DNA from: Georgenia satyanarayanai
Lineage (GTDB): Bacteria > Actinomycetota > Actinomycetes > Actinomycetales > Actinomycetaceae
DNA: 64,000 bases
Direction of reading: 5' to 3'
Assembly: GCF_900116375.1 (NCBI RefSeq)
Contig: NZ_UETB01000005.1
Location: forward strand, 124,001 to 188,000
Made by a program: the position numbers and the translations under genes. The notes beneath the pieces are model-generated. The model ran no database searches and was not told where the DNA came from. It saw only the letters and a program-made list of their open reading frames with translations. Shown here piece by piece: positions 39,152 to 48,026 of this stretch; positions within the stretch are counted from its first letter, which is position 1, and the number at the start of each line of letters is the position of its first letter.

Positions 39152-39991
39152 TCAGGCGCCGACGCGGAACCGGACGAAGCCGGTCAGCGTGCCGCCAGCA
39201 CCCTCGACGACCTTGCCGACCGTGGTCTTGGGGTCACGGGCGTAGGCCTGGTCGAGGAGTACGGACTCCTTGAAGAAGCCGTTCATCCGGCCCTCGACGA
39301 TCTTCGGCAGCGCCGCCTCGGGCTTGCCCTCGTTGCGGGAGGTCTCCTCGGCGATGCGACGCTCGTTGGCGACGACGTCCTCGGGAACCTCGTCACGGGT
39401 GAGGTACTGCGGGCTGTACGCCGCGATGTGCATCGCGACGTCCCGGGCGACCTCGGCACCGGCGGCGTCCGTGGCGACGAGCACGCCGACCTGCGGGGGC
39501 AGGTCCTTGGCGGTGCGGTGCAGGTAGTGCGCCACCTTGGTGCCGGAGAGGCGGGCCACGCGACGCACGACGAGCTTCTCGCCGAGGGTGGCGGCGTGCT
39601 CGTCGACGAGGGCGCCGACGGTGGTGTCACCGGTCGGAGCCGCGAGGAGGGCCTCGACGTCGGCCGCGCCGGAGGCGACGGCGGCCGCGAGGACCTTCTC
39701 GGCGAGGGTGATGAAGACCTGGTTCTTCGCGACGAAGTCCGTCTCGGAGTTGAGCTCGACCATGACACCGGTCTCGCCCTCGCCGTCGGCGACGACCTCG
39801 ATGGCGACGAGGCCGTCGGAGGCCGCGCGGCCCTCACGCTTGGCCACGCCCTTCAGGCCCTTGACCCGGATGATCTCGATGGCCTTCTCGGCGTCGCCGT
39901 CGGCCTCGTCCAGCGCCTTCTTGACGTCCATCATCCCGGCGCCGGTCTTCTCGCGCAGCGCCTTGATGTCAGCGGCGGTGTAGTTCGCCAT
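39152..39991 (-). CDS. tsf: Elongation factor Ts
   Basis: A 279-residue nucleotide exchange factor for EF-Tu. The N-terminal UBA-like domain reads [20 protein letters not shown]. The core carries [20 protein letters not shown] precedes the ATG. It follows rpsB with 28 bp between. Confidence 0.97.
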   Translation of the reverse strand: MANYTAADIKALREKTGAGMMDVKKALDEADGDAEKAIEIIRVKGLKGVAKREGRAASDGLVAIEVVADGEGETGVMVELNSETDFVAKNQVFITLAEKVLAAAVASGAADVEALLAAPTGDTTVGALVDEHAATLGEKLVVRRVARLSGTKVAHYLHRTAKDLPPQVGVLVATDAAGAEVARDVAMHIAAYSPQYLTRDEVPEDVVANERRIAEETSRNEGKPEAALPKIVEGRMNGFFKESVLLDQAYARDPKTTVGKVVEGAGGTLTGFVRFRVGA

Positions 39992-40019
39992 GTGTGTGTC
40001 TCCTCGGGAGTGTCGGGGA

Positions 40020-41027
40020 TCAGGCCTGGCTGGCGGGGGGCTCGTCGGCCGCGGGGGCGTCGAGCGCGGGGGCGTTGTCGGCCACCTGCGTGGTGTCGGG
40101 GCTCTCGCCGGAGACGACGGGGGCGGTCTCCTCGCCGCCCTCGGCGGCGGCGGCGACCTGCTCGGCGTCGTTCGTCACGCCGGCAGCGTGCTGCGCGGCC
40201 TCGACGGACTCGTCGCCCTGCTCGGCGACGACGGGCGGGGCCTGCGTGCTCTGGTCCGCCTCGCCCGCAGCGAGGAGCTCGCGCTCCCACTCGGCGAGCG
40301 GCTCGGCCTCGGTCGGGGCGTTGCCCGAGCCGCCACCGTGGCGCGTGACGAGACCGTCAGCGGCGGCGTCGGCGACGACGCGGGTGAGGAGGCCGACGGC
40401 GCGGATGGCGTCGTCGTTGCCGGGGATGCCGTAGTCGACCTCGTCCGGGTCGCAGTTGGTGTCGAGGATGGCGACGACGGGGATGTTGAGCTTGCGCGCC
40501 TCGGCGACGGCGAGGTGCTCCTTCTTCGTGTCGACGATCCACACGGCGGAGGGCAGCTTGGCCATGTCGCGGATGCCGCCGAGGGTGCGCTCGAGCTTCT
40601 CCTTCTCGCGACGCATCATGAGCAGCTCCTTCTTCGTGTGGGACGAGCCCGCCACGTCGTCGAAGTCGATCTGCTCGAGCTCCTTCATGCGCTGAAGGCG
40701 CTTGTGCACGGTGGAGAAGTTCGTGAGCATGCCGCCCAGCCAGCGCTGGTTGACGTAGGGCATGCCGACGCGCGCGGCCTGCTCGGCCACGGCCTCCTGG
40801 GCCTGCTTCTTCGTGCCGACGAAGAGGATGCTGCCGCCGTGGGCGACGGTCTCCTTGACGAACTCGTACGCACGGTCGATGTCCGTCAGCGACTTCTGCA
40901 GGTCGATGATGTAGATGCCGTTGCGCTCGGTGAAGATGAAGCGCTTCATCTTGGGGTTCCAGCGACGGGTCTGGTGCCCGAAGTGGACGCCGCTCTCGAG
41001 GAGCTGGCGCATGGTGACGACGGCCAT
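40020..41027 (-). CDS. rpsB: 30S ribosomal protein S2 with extended acidic tail
   Basis: A 335-residue protein. [33 protein letters not shown] and [13 protein letters not shown] are S2 signatures. The conserved S2 core ends near residue 235. The remaining ~100 residues are rich in Ala, Glu, Asp and Pro, longer than the E. coli protein. GAAAGGAC precedes the ATG. It heads the rpsB-tsf unit. Confidence 0.96.
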   Translation of the reverse strand: MAVVTMRQLLESGVHFGHQTRRWNPKMKRFIFTERNGIYIIDLQKSLTDIDRAYEFVKETVAHGGSILFVGTKKQAQEAVAEQAARVGMPYVNQRWLGGMLTNFSTVHKRLQRMKELEQIDFDDVAGSSHTKKELLMMRREKEKLERTLGGIRDMAKLPSAVWIVDTKKEHLAVAEARKLNIPVVAILDTNCDPDEVDYGIPGNDDAIRAVGLLTRVVADAAADGLVTRHGGGSGNAPTEAEPLAEWERELLAAGEADQSTQAPPVVAEQGDESVEAAQHAAGVTNDAEQVAAAAEGGEETAPVVSGESPDTTQVADNAPALDAPAADEPPASQA

Positions 41028-41353
41028 GGCTCGTCCTTTCCGGTGCGGGTGCTCCGCACGTCGCGCGGACAGGGCGCGGGCGTGCCGCTGCCTTGTCCGC
41101 TACTCGGTTCTCTCAGTGGTCGACCGGGTGGCCGCCACTCCTGGTGCTCACGACTGCCGGCACCCGCCTGGGCGGGACCGCGCCGGCTGCCTCGCGTCGC
41201 TGGGTCCGAAGGACTGCGAGCGCGACATGTGGGCACGCGATGTCAACCAGATCGCTCCGGCTGCGCCGCCAACTCTACCGCACGCCACCGCGGCTCCCGG
41301 CAGCGCAGGGACGAGAGCGTCGCCGTGTGACGCGCACGACCCCCCTCCCCCAT
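41028..41353 (-). other. rpsB upstream region without a gene
   Basis: About 325 bp between the rpsB start and repeat locus D. A -10-like TAGAGT on the minus strand lies at 41272-41277, which would give an rpsB leader of ~240 nt, but no convincing -35 accompanies it. TTGACA occurs at 41242-41247 without a matching -10. No reading frame of note. Confidence 0.3.
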
Positions 41354-41403
41354 CGCCGAGCGCTGACTTGTTACTCCCCCATCGCCGAGAGCTGACTTGT
41401 TAC
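41354..41403 (+). repeat. Inverted-array repeat locus D, plus arm (2 copies, 29-bp period)
   Basis: Copies at 41354-41374 (GAGCGCTGACTT form) and 41383-41403 (GAGAGCTGACTT form), linker tcccccat. The M23 peptidase gene begins 90 bp further on. Confidence 0.88.
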
Positions 41404-41480
41404 CGGTCCACCGGTCACCGCCGCGGACCCGCCGTCCCCAAAGGCCACCCGCCGGCCGGCGGGGGCCGGCGCGCTCGTCC

Positions 41481-41486
41481 CACTCT
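41481..41486 (+). promoter_or_regulatory. -10-like hexamer CACTCT of the M23 gene (leaderless)
   Basis: CACTCT ends 6 nt before the ATG at 41493, with no Shine-Dalgarno sequence between. Confidence 0.4.
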
Positions 41487-41492
41487 GGTTCC

Positions 41493-42044
41493 ATGGGACT
41501 CAGCAGCGGTGCCGTGGCTGCGGCGGGCGTGCTCGCCGTCATCGGTGGCGCGCTCCTTCTGGCTCCGCAACCGGCGGCCTCACCCCCGGTCGTCGCGCCG
41601 AGCACTGCCGAGCCCGTCGGTCGGGTCCTCTACGAGTGGCCGACCGGGGATCCTGGCGAGGTCGTCCGCCCCTTCTCCGCGCCGCCGGAGCGCTGGGCCG
41701 CAGGTCACAGGGGCGTCGACCTCGCCCTCCCGGCAGGCGCAGGTGTCCGGGCTGCCGGCGACGGCGTCGTCGCCTTCGCCGGCCGGGTCGCCGGCCGCGG
41801 TGTCGTGTCCGTCGACCACGCGGACGGCCTCCGCACCACCTACGAGCCGGTCACGGCGACGACTCGACGCGGCGCTCAGGTGGCGGCGGGACAGGTGCTC
41901 GGCGTGCTCGAGCCGCTCGGGCACCACTGCTCGGACCAGCCGTGCCTGCACTGGGGCGCCCGGCGGGGCCCGGACGACTATGTCGACCCGCTCAGCCTCC
42001 TCGCCGAGGACGTCGTGATCCGGCTGCTTCCCCAGCACGGGTGA
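41493..42044 (+). CDS. M23-family (LytM-like) peptidase domain protein
   Basis: A 183-residue protein with an N-terminal hydrophobic signal or anchor (AVAAAGVLAVIGGALLLAP) and an M23 domain. GHRGVDLALPAG carries the first zinc histidine and aspartate, and CLHWGARRG the final His-x-Gly motif. The family cuts peptidoglycan cross-bridges or, when degenerate, activates amidases. It is a lone plus-strand gene, flanked by the two opposed arms of repeat locus D. The ATG at 41493 is chosen from the -10 spacing and the signal peptide. Confidence 0.85.
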   Translation: MGLSSGAVAAAGVLAVIGGALLLAPQPAASPPVVAPSTAEPVGRVLYEWPTGDPGEVVRPFSAPPERWAAGHRGVDLALPAGAGVRAAGDGVVAFAGRVAGRGVVSVDHADGLRTTYEPVTATTRRGAQVAAGQVLGVLEPLGHHCSDQPCLHWGARRGPDDYVDPLSLLAEDVVIRLLPQHG

Positions 42045-42060
42045 GGCACCGCGGCCGTCA

Positions 42061-42206
42061 GTAACAAGTCAGCTCTCGGCGATGGGGGCGGAGGAACAAG
42101 TCAGCTCTCGGCGATGGGGGGAGGAACAACTCAGCGCTCGGCGATGGGGGCGGAGGAACAAGTCAGCTCTCGGCGGGGAGGTGGAGGAACAAGTCAGCTC
42201 TCGGCG
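42061..42206 (-). repeat. Inverted-array repeat locus D, minus arm (5 copies, ~31-bp period)
   Basis: Reverse copies at 42061-42081, 42093-42113, 42124-42143, 42156-42175 and 42187-42206. Four have the GAGAGCTGACTT form and one (third) the GAGCGCTGAGTT form. Linkers are atgggggcggag, atgggggag or gggaggtggag. It starts 16 bp after the M23 stop and ends 27 bp before the xerC stop. Confidence 0.9.
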
Positions 42207-42233
42207 GGGAGGTGGTGGTTTCGAGAGGGGACG

Positions 42234-43199
42234 TCAGGCGCGGGGGTGGGCCTGGGTGTAGGCGGCGCGGAGACGCTCGGGGGTCACGTGGGTGTAGCGC
42301 TGGGTGGTGGCGAGGGAGGCGTGGCCGAGCACCTCCTGGACGGTGCGCAGGTCCGAGCCGCCGGCGAGAAGGTGGGTGGCAGCGCTGTGCCGCAGGCCGT
42401 GGGGCGCCATGTCCCGCACGCCGGCGAGCGCCGTCAGACCGTGCACCCGTTCGCGCACCGCCCGCACGCCCAGGCGGCCGCCGCGTGCGCCGAGGAACAG
42501 GGCCGGCGGCGACGTCGGCGTCACGAGCTCCGGGCGGCCACGCACCAACCACTCCCCCAGGGCGCGGTCGGCCGGGACCCCGAAGGGGACGACCCGCTCG
42601 GTGCCGCCCTTGCCGAGCACGCGCACGGTCCGCTCGCGGCGGTCGACGGCGGCGAGGTCGATGCCGACGAGCTCGGCGACGCGGACACCGGTCGCGTAGA
42701 GCATCTCGAGGACGGCCCAGTCCCGCAGGTGGGAGGGGTCGCCGTCGTCGGCCACCTGCGCGGCGAGGTCGAGCAGGACGGTCGCCTCGTCCACGGCGAG
42801 CACCTGCGGCACGCGCTTGTCCGCGCGCGGGCTCTGCAGACGGACGCCGACGTCCTCTGCCACGTGCCCCTGGCGTACCGCCCACGTGCAGAAGGTGCGC
42901 GCGGCCGCCGAGCGGCGCGCGAGCGTCGACCGCGAGCGCCCCTCACGGGCCTGTCCGGCCAGCCACGCGCGCAGGGCGGTGAGGTCGAGCCGGGTGAGGT
43001 CCACGGCTCCATCGTCGCCCTCGCGGAGCGTGTCGAGCAGGGAGCGGACGTCGGAGAGGTAGCCGCGCACGGTGTGCTCCGACAGCCCCCGCTGCAGGGC
43101 GAGGTGGCGCCCGAAGGCGTCGAGGAGCGCGGCGGAGTCGGGCACGCGCTCACCGTCGCGCGTCCCGGCGGTGAGGGCAAGCCTCACCGCCGGGCGCAT
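42234..43199 (-). CDS. xerC: Tyrosine recombinase XerC
   Basis: A 321-residue recombinase that resolves chromosome dimers at dif. The N-terminal SAM-like DNA-binding domain is followed by the catalytic domain: first Arg in ATGVRVAELVGID, Lys in GKGGTERVVPF, HGLRHSAATHLLAGG, LGHASLATTQRYTH with the terminal Tyr nucleophile. Length is normal. It lies downstream of the formaldehyde dehydrogenase gene and its 3' end adjoins repeat locus D. Confidence 0.93.
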   Translation of the reverse strand: MRPAVRLALTAGTRDGERVPDSAALLDAFGRHLALQRGLSEHTVRGYLSDVRSLLDTLREGDDGAVDLTRLDLTALRAWLAGQAREGRSRSTLARRSAAARTFCTWAVRQGHVAEDVGVRLQSPRADKRVPQVLAVDEATVLLDLAAQVADDGDPSHLRDWAVLEMLYATGVRVAELVGIDLAAVDRRERTVRVLGKGGTERVVPFGVPADRALGEWLVRGRPELVTPTSPPALFLGARGGRLGVRAVRERVHGLTALAGVRDMAPHGLRHSAATHLLAGGSDLRTVQEVLGHASLATTQRYTHVTPERLRAAYTQAHPRA

Positions 43200-43205
43200 C
43201 GTGGC

Positions 43206-44411
43206 TCAGCGGATGGAGCCGTGGGCGTCGATGACGTACTTCTTGGCGGCGCCCTTGTCGAACTCCTCGTACCCGCGAGGCGCCTCGTCGAGGCTGATGA
43301 CCTCGGCGTTGACGGCCTTGGCGATGTGGATCCTGTCGTTGAGGATCGCCTGCATGAGGCCGCGGTGGTACGTCATCACCGGCGTCTGTCCCGTGACGAA
43401 GGTGAGTGCCTTCGCCCAGCCGGTCCCGAAGTCCATCGACAGGGCGCCGCGCTGGGCCGCCTCGTCGACGCCGCCCGGGTCACCGGTGACGTAGAGGCCG
43501 GGGATGCCGACCGACGCGCCCGCGGAGGTCACCCTCATCACGCTGTTGAGCACGGTCGCCGGGGCCTCCTTGCCACCGTGGCCCATCGCCTCGAAGCCGA
43601 CGGCGTCGACGGCCGCGTCCACCTCGGGCACCTTGAGCAGGTCCTCGATCTGCTCGTGCGGCTCCCCCTTGCTGAGGTCGATCGTCTCGCACCCGAAGCT
43701 CCGGGCCTGGGCCAGCCGCTCGGTGTTGAAGTCACCGACGACGACGACGGCCGCGCCGAGCAGCTGCGCCGAGGCCGCGGCGGCGAGCCCGACAGGACCC
43801 GCTCCGGCGACGTAGACGGTCGAGCCCGTCCCGACCTTCGCGCTCACCGCGCCGTGGTAGCCGGTGGGCAGGATGTCGGAGAGCATCGTGAGGTCGAGGA
43901 TCTTCTCCATCGCCTGGTCCTTGTCCGGGAAGACCAGGGCGTTCCAGTCCGCGTAGGGCACGAGGACGTACTCGGCCTGCCCGCCGACCCACCCGCCCAT
44001 GTCGACGTAGCCGTAGGCGCTGCCGGGCCGGTCGGGGTTGACGTTCAGACAGATCTCGGTGCGCCGCTTCTTGCAGTTGACGCAGCGGCCGCAGGAGATG
44101 TTGAAGGGCACGGAGACGAGGTCGCCCTTCTTGACGAACTCCACGTCCCTGCCGACCTCGACGACCTCACCGGTGATCTCGTGGCCGAGGACGAGGTCGC
44201 TGGGGGCGGTGGTGCGGCCACGGACCATGTGCTGGTCGGAGCCACAGATGTTGGTGGCGACGGTCTTGAGGATGACACCGTGATGGACCTGGCGCCCCAC
44301 GTTCGCCGGGTTGACGCCCGGTCCGTCCTGGAGCTCGAAGGTCGGGTACTCGGTGTCGATGACCTCGACCTTGCCGGGACCCTTGTAGGCGACTGCTCGG
44401 TTTCCTGCCAT
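43206..44411 (-). CDS. fdhA: Zinc-dependent formaldehyde dehydrogenase (glutathione-independent, FdhA-like)
   Basis: A 401-residue medium-chain dehydrogenase that oxidises formaldehyde to formate with bound NAD. Catalytic zinc ligands are in NICGSDQHM and GHEITGEV. The structural zinc four-cysteine lobe reads CGRCVNCKKRRTEIC and the dinucleotide fold YVAGAGPVGLAAAAS. Extended N- and C-terminal segments resemble Pseudomonas putida FdhA rather than ordinary alcohol dehydrogenases. It sits between dprA and xerC, which are normally neighbours, and may be an acquired gene. Confidence 0.9.
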   Translation of the reverse strand: MAGNRAVAYKGPGKVEVIDTEYPTFELQDGPGVNPANVGRQVHHGVILKTVATNICGSDQHMVRGRTTAPSDLVLGHEITGEVVEVGRDVEFVKKGDLVSVPFNISCGRCVNCKKRRTEICLNVNPDRPGSAYGYVDMGGWVGGQAEYVLVPYADWNALVFPDKDQAMEKILDLTMLSDILPTGYHGAVSAKVGTGSTVYVAGAGPVGLAAAASAQLLGAAVVVVGDFNTERLAQARSFGCETIDLSKGEPHEQIEDLLKVPEVDAAVDAVGFEAMGHGGKEAPATVLNSVMRVTSAGASVGIPGLYVTGDPGGVDEAAQRGALSMDFGTGWAKALTFVTGQTPVMTYHRGLMQAILNDRIHIAKAVNAEVISLDEAPRGYEEFDKGAAKKYVIDAHGSIR

Positions 44412-44522
44412 GTTCCTGCCCTCCCTGTGATCCGCCGGCCACGAACGCGTCGTCGCGCATGGGTCTCAGCGGCCGGTACGACGGCCTCGTCGTCCTGCCA
44501 CGCTACCTCACTGTGACGTGGC

Positions 44523-45713
44523 TCACGCAGGGCCCCGGGAGCGGCGCCAGCCGGCGCCGCTGCGCTCGACGTGGCCGGTGAGCTCGAGCCGTCCGATGCC
44601 GGCTCGCACCTCCCGCTCGCTCAGCCCTGCAGCCCGCGCGAGGCTGCCCAGGCTTGCGGCCGACCGCGCCGGCAACGCGTCGAGCACCCGGGAGCCGAGG
44701 GGGTCGAGCCCGTCGAGCAGACCCGGCTGCACGGGCCGGTCCGGGGCGAGGTCCTCCCCGCTGGGGGCGAGCAGCTCGAGGACGTCGGCGGCATCGGTGA
44801 CGCACACCGCGCCGTGGTCCCGCAGGAGGCGGTGGCAGCCGGCCGAGGCCATCGAGGTCACCGGACCCGGCACGGCGGCCACCGGGCGCAGGAGCTCCTC
44901 GGCGTGCTTGGCGGTGTTGAGGGCACCGGAGCGCCACCCCGCCTCGACGACGACGCACACCCGGCCGAGTGCGGCGATGAGCCGGTTGCGCTCGAGGAAG
45001 CGGTGGCGGCCGGGTGACGAGCCGGGCGCCGGCTCCGCCAGGACGACGCCCTCCTCCATGACGGCCTCGAGCAGGCGGGTGTTGCCGGCCGGGTAGAGAC
45101 GGTCCACTCCCCCGGCGAGCACGGCCCACGTGAGGCCGTCGGCACTGAGGGCGCCTCGGTGGGCGGCCGCGTCGATCCCGTAGGCGCCGCCCGACACGAC
45201 GACGACGCCCCGCTCGGCGAGCTCGATGGCCAGCTGGGCGGCAATCGTCTCCCCGTACCCGGTGCTTGCGCGCATCCCGACGATCGCCACGGCTGGTCGC
45301 GGCCGGTCCAGGCGCCCGTGGCCCCGCACCCAGAGGGCCGCCGGTGCTCGCTCCGCGAGGTCGGCGAGCGCGGCCGGCCACTCGGCGTCCCCCGGCAGGA
45401 GGAGACGACCGCCGACGGCGTCGAGCATGCTGAGCTCCCGGCGGATGTCGAGGTCCTCGAGGCGCGGGAGCCACCGGGCCACGGCCTTGTCCCACTCGAG
45501 GACGGTGACGCCGTCCTCCTGGAGGGTCCCGCCGGGTGGGACTGCTGGGCTCGACCGGCCCGAGCGCCGCACGTGACCGAGCCACTCGAGGGCAGCCCCG
45601 GCCCCGAGGCGGGCGCGCAGTGCACCGGCGACCGGGTCGCCGGGCTCGGCGACGCGCGTCCAGGCGGCCGCGGCGAGCCGCGGGTCGGTCGTGTCGAAGG
45701 GCAGGTCAGGCAC
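44523..45713 (-). CDS. dprA: DNA-processing protein DprA
   Basis: A 396-residue RecA loader for incoming single-stranded DNA in transformation. The Rossmann-like core includes AIVGMRASTGYGE, VVSGGAYGIDAAAHRGAL and GVVLAEPAPGSSPGRHRFLERNR. A C-terminal winged-helix region (SLGSLARAAGLSEREVRAG) follows. The GTG at 45713 overlaps the comM stop by 8 bp. Confidence 0.93.
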   Translation of the reverse strand: MPDLPFDTTDPRLAAAAWTRVAEPGDPVAGALRARLGAGAALEWLGHVRRSGRSSPAVPPGGTLQEDGVTVLEWDKAVARWLPRLEDLDIRRELSMLDAVGGRLLLPGDAEWPAALADLAERAPAALWVRGHGRLDRPRPAVAIVGMRASTGYGETIAAQLAIELAERGVVVVSGGAYGIDAAAHRGALSADGLTWAVLAGGVDRLYPAGNTRLLEAVMEEGVVLAEPAPGSSPGRHRFLERNRLIAALGRVCVVVEAGWRSGALNTAKHAEELLRPVAAVPGPVTSMASAGCHRLLRDHGAVCVTDAADVLELLAPSGEDLAPDRPVQPGLLDGLDPLGSRVLDALPARSAASLGSLARAAGLSEREVRAGIGRLELTGHVERSGAGWRRSRGPA

Positions 45714-47235
45714 CGGTGGCTCCTCGCAGGCTCATGGCGGTCCCGACGTCGTCGAGGTCGGGGTGGGGACGCCCGGCGAGGTCGGCGAGCGTCCAGGCGA
45801 TCTTGAGCACGCGGTCCATCCCCCGCAGGCTCAGCCTCCCGGAGTCGAGCGCCCGCTCCAGCACGGCGCGCGGACGCGGCCCGAGGCCCTGCTCCGGGGC
45901 GCGCAGCCACCCGCCGGGGACCTCGGCGTTGCTCTGCCAGGGTGTGCCCGCCAGCCGTCGGCGCTGGACCTCACGGGCCGCGGAGACCCGCTCGGACACG
46001 ACCTCGCTGCTCTCGCCCTGCTTGCCGAGCGCGGCCGAGGCACGGGTGACGGCCGGGACGACGATCTGCAGGTCGACGCGGTCGAGCAGGGGCCCGGAGA
46101 GCCGGGCGAGGTAGCGGCGCCGCTCGAGCGGCGTGCAGGTGCACGCCAGGCCCTTGCCCGTCCCCTTGCCGCACGGGCAGGGGTTGGCCGCGAGGACCAG
46201 CTGGAAGCGGGCGGGGTACCGAGCGGCGCCCCGGGCACGGTGGACGACGATCTCCCCCTGCTCGAGCGGCTGGCGCAGCGAGTCGAGGACCCGGCGCGCG
46301 AACTCGGGTGCCTCGTCGAGCAGCAGCACCCCGCGGTGGGCGCGGGAGGCGGCGCCGGGGCGCGGCACCCCGGACCCGCCCCCGACGATGGCCTGGGCGG
46401 TGGCCGTGTGGTGGGGGTCCTCGAAGGGCGGGCGTCGCAGCAGTCCCCCGCCGGCGTCGAAGGTGCCGGCCACCGAGTGGATCGCCGTCACCTCCAGGGC
46501 GTCGGCGTCCGCCAGGTCGGGCAGCAGCCCGGGCAGGCGCGCGGCGAGCATCGTCTTGCCCGCACCGGGCGGCCCGACCATGAGGAGGTGGTGACCTCCG
46601 GCGGCCGCGACCTCGAGCGCGAAGCGGGCCTCGTCCTGCCCGATGACCTCCGCGAGGTCCGGTGGTGTGCGGGCCCCGGGCGGGGCGGGCACCGGCAGCG
46701 CCTCGGGCACCGGTACCCCCACCTCCGCTCCGTAGTCCCGGGCGAGCTCGGCCAGGTGCTGGACGCCACGCACCCGCGCACCGGGGACCAGGCACGCCTC
46801 GGCGAGGTTCCCGGCGGGCACGACGACCTCCGGCCGGCCCGCCGCGACGGCGGCAGCCACCGCGGGCAGCACCCCGCGGACCGGGTGGACGCGGCCGTCC
46901 AGGCCGAGCTCACCGAGGTGGACCGCCCGTGCGGCCCGCTCGGCGCCGGGCAGGCCGTCCGCCCCCAGACACGCGACCGCGACGGCGAGGTCGAAGGCGG
47001 ACCCCGCCTTGGGCAGCGAGGCCGGGGAGAGGTTGACGGTGCGCCGCCGCGCCTCCCACGGCAGCGCGCAGGACGTCACCGCCGCCCGCACACGTTCGCG
47101 CGCCTCGGACAGCGACGCGTCCGGCAGGCCGACGAGGATGAAGGCCGGCAGCCCGCTGGCGGCGTGCGCCTCGACCTGGACGAGGTGCCCCTCCACCCCC
47201 ACCAGCGCGACCGACCACGTCCGGGCCAGCCCCAC
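45706..47235 (-). CDS. comM: ComM/YifB-type AAA+ ATPase (Mg-chelatase-like)
   Basis: A 509-residue ATPase. N-terminal Lon-protease-like fold (HAASGLPAFILVGLPDASL), Walker A GPPGAGKTML near residue 223, Walker B GVLLLDEAPEF, and a C-terminal Mg-chelatase helical domain. ComM is a helicase that promotes branch migration of integrating DNA. The zinc-like cysteine cluster NPCPCGKGTGKGLACTC is visible. GTG at 47235 lies 1 bp after the yraN stop. Confidence 0.93.
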   Translation of the reverse strand: MGLARTWSVALVGVEGHLVQVEAHAASGLPAFILVGLPDASLSEARERVRAAVTSCALPWEARRRTVNLSPASLPKAGSAFDLAVAVACLGADGLPGAERAARAVHLGELGLDGRVHPVRGVLPAVAAAVAAGRPEVVVPAGNLAEACLVPGARVRGVQHLAELARDYGAEVGVPVPEALPVPAPPGARTPPDLAEVIGQDEARFALEVAAAGGHHLLMVGPPGAGKTMLAARLPGLLPDLADADALEVTAIHSVAGTFDAGGGLLRRPPFEDPHHTATAQAIVGGGSGVPRPGAASRAHRGVLLLDEAPEFARRVLDSLRQPLEQGEIVVHRARGAARYPARFQLVLAANPCPCGKGTGKGLACTCTPLERRRYLARLSGPLLDRVDLQIVVPAVTRASAALGKQGESSEVVSERVSAAREVQRRRLAGTPWQSNAEVPGGWLRAPEQGLGPRPRAVLERALDSGRLSLRGMDRVLKIAWTLADLAGRPHPDLDDVGTAMSLRGATGA

Positions 47236-47236
47236 C

Positions 47237-47599
47237 TCAGCCCACCGCCCGCAGGTGCTCGACGAGCGCCGGGCGCCCGCGGCGGCCCAGCACCGCGACG
47301 ACGTCGATGCGCACCTCCGCGGCACGCGTGCCGTGCTCGCTCAGCCACCGCCCGGCGAGCCGCCGCAGCCGCTCGAGCTTGGCCGGGCCCACGGCCTCGG
47401 CCGGGTGACCGAACCCGGTGCCGCTGCGGGTCTTGACCTCGACGAACGCGATGGCGTCGGACCGCGGGTCCCGGGCGACGATGTCGATCTCGCCCTCGCG
47501 GCAGCGCCAGTTGCGGTCGAGGATCTCGTAGCCGTCCTCGCGGAGCATCGCCGCGGCGATGCGCTCACCACGGGCACCGAGCTCGTCCTTCGCGGCCAC
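47237..47599 (-). CDS. yraN: YraN family (UPF0102) endonuclease-fold protein
   Basis: A 120-residue protein with the nuclease-like signature EGEIDIVARD and FVEVKTRSG (D-E-x-K arrangement) and GHPAEAVGPAKLERLRRLA. Its function is not established; the fold resembles Holliday-junction resolvases. It is conserved between rnhB and comM in actinobacteria and is probably co-transcribed with comM-dprA. Confidence 0.9.
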   Translation of the reverse strand: MAAKDELGARGERIAAAMLREDGYEILDRNWRCREGEIDIVARDPRSDAIAFVEVKTRSGTGFGHPAEAVGPAKLERLRRLAGRWLSEHGTRAAEVRIDVVAVLGRRGRPALVEHLRAVG

Positions 47600-47708
47600 G
47601 GGGCACCACCTCCGCGACCAGCGTCACCGACGCCGCCCACCTGCCGGCTGGGCACGCGCACCGGCGGTGCACGGGCTCAGCGCGAACCCGCACTGTGGGA
47701 CAACCGCC

Positions 47709-48014
47709 TCAGGAGGGCAGGTTGAGCTCCGCCCGCGGCAGCTCCTCGACGTTGACGTCCTTGAAGGTCACCACCCGCACCGAGCGCACGAAGCGCGCGG
47801 AGCGGTAGACGTCCCACACCCACGCGTCCCCGAGGGTCAGCTCGAAGAACACCTCGCCGCCGGCCGAGCGCACCTGCAGGTCCACCTCGTTGGCGAGGTA
47901 GAAGCGGCGCTCGGTCTCCACGACGTAGGAGAAGAGCCCGACGACGTCCCGGTACTCGCGGTACAGGCCGAGCTCGAGATCGGCCTCGTAGTTCTCCAGG
48001 TCCTCAGCACTCAC
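47709..48014 (-). CDS. DUF2469 family protein
   Basis: A 101-residue acidic protein beginning VSAEDLENYEADLELGLYRE, the hallmark of DUF2469, which is almost confined to actinobacteria and lies after rnhB. Function unknown. The GTG at 48014 follows -10-like CATGAT by 6 nt; this promoter overlaps the end of rnhB. Confidence 0.9.
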   Translation of the reverse strand: MSAEDLENYEADLELGLYREYRDVVGLFSYVVETERRFYLANEVDLQVRSAGGEVFFELTLGDAWVWDVYRSARFVRSVRVVTFKDVNVEELPRAELNLPS

Positions 48015-48020
48015 GTCCCC

Positions 48021-48026
48021 ATCATG
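48021..48026 (-). promoter_or_regulatory. -10-like hexamer CATGAT of the DUF2469 gene (leaderless)
   Basis: CATGAT on the minus strand ends 6 nt before the GTG at 48014 and overlaps the final codons of rnhB. Confidence 0.45.

Noticed and set aside
41242-41277. Strong rpsB promoter (TTGACA at 41242-41247 or TAGAGT at 41272-41277)
   Set aside because: The two elements are in the wrong order for each other, and neither has a partner at 16-18 bp. Only the -10-like element is noted, with low confidence.
42061-43199. xerC plus repeats as a mobile integron or integrase cassette
   Set aside because: XerC is full length and at its usual chromosomal position between rpsB and dprA. There is no attC-like site, and three of the four repeat loci have no recombinase nearby.
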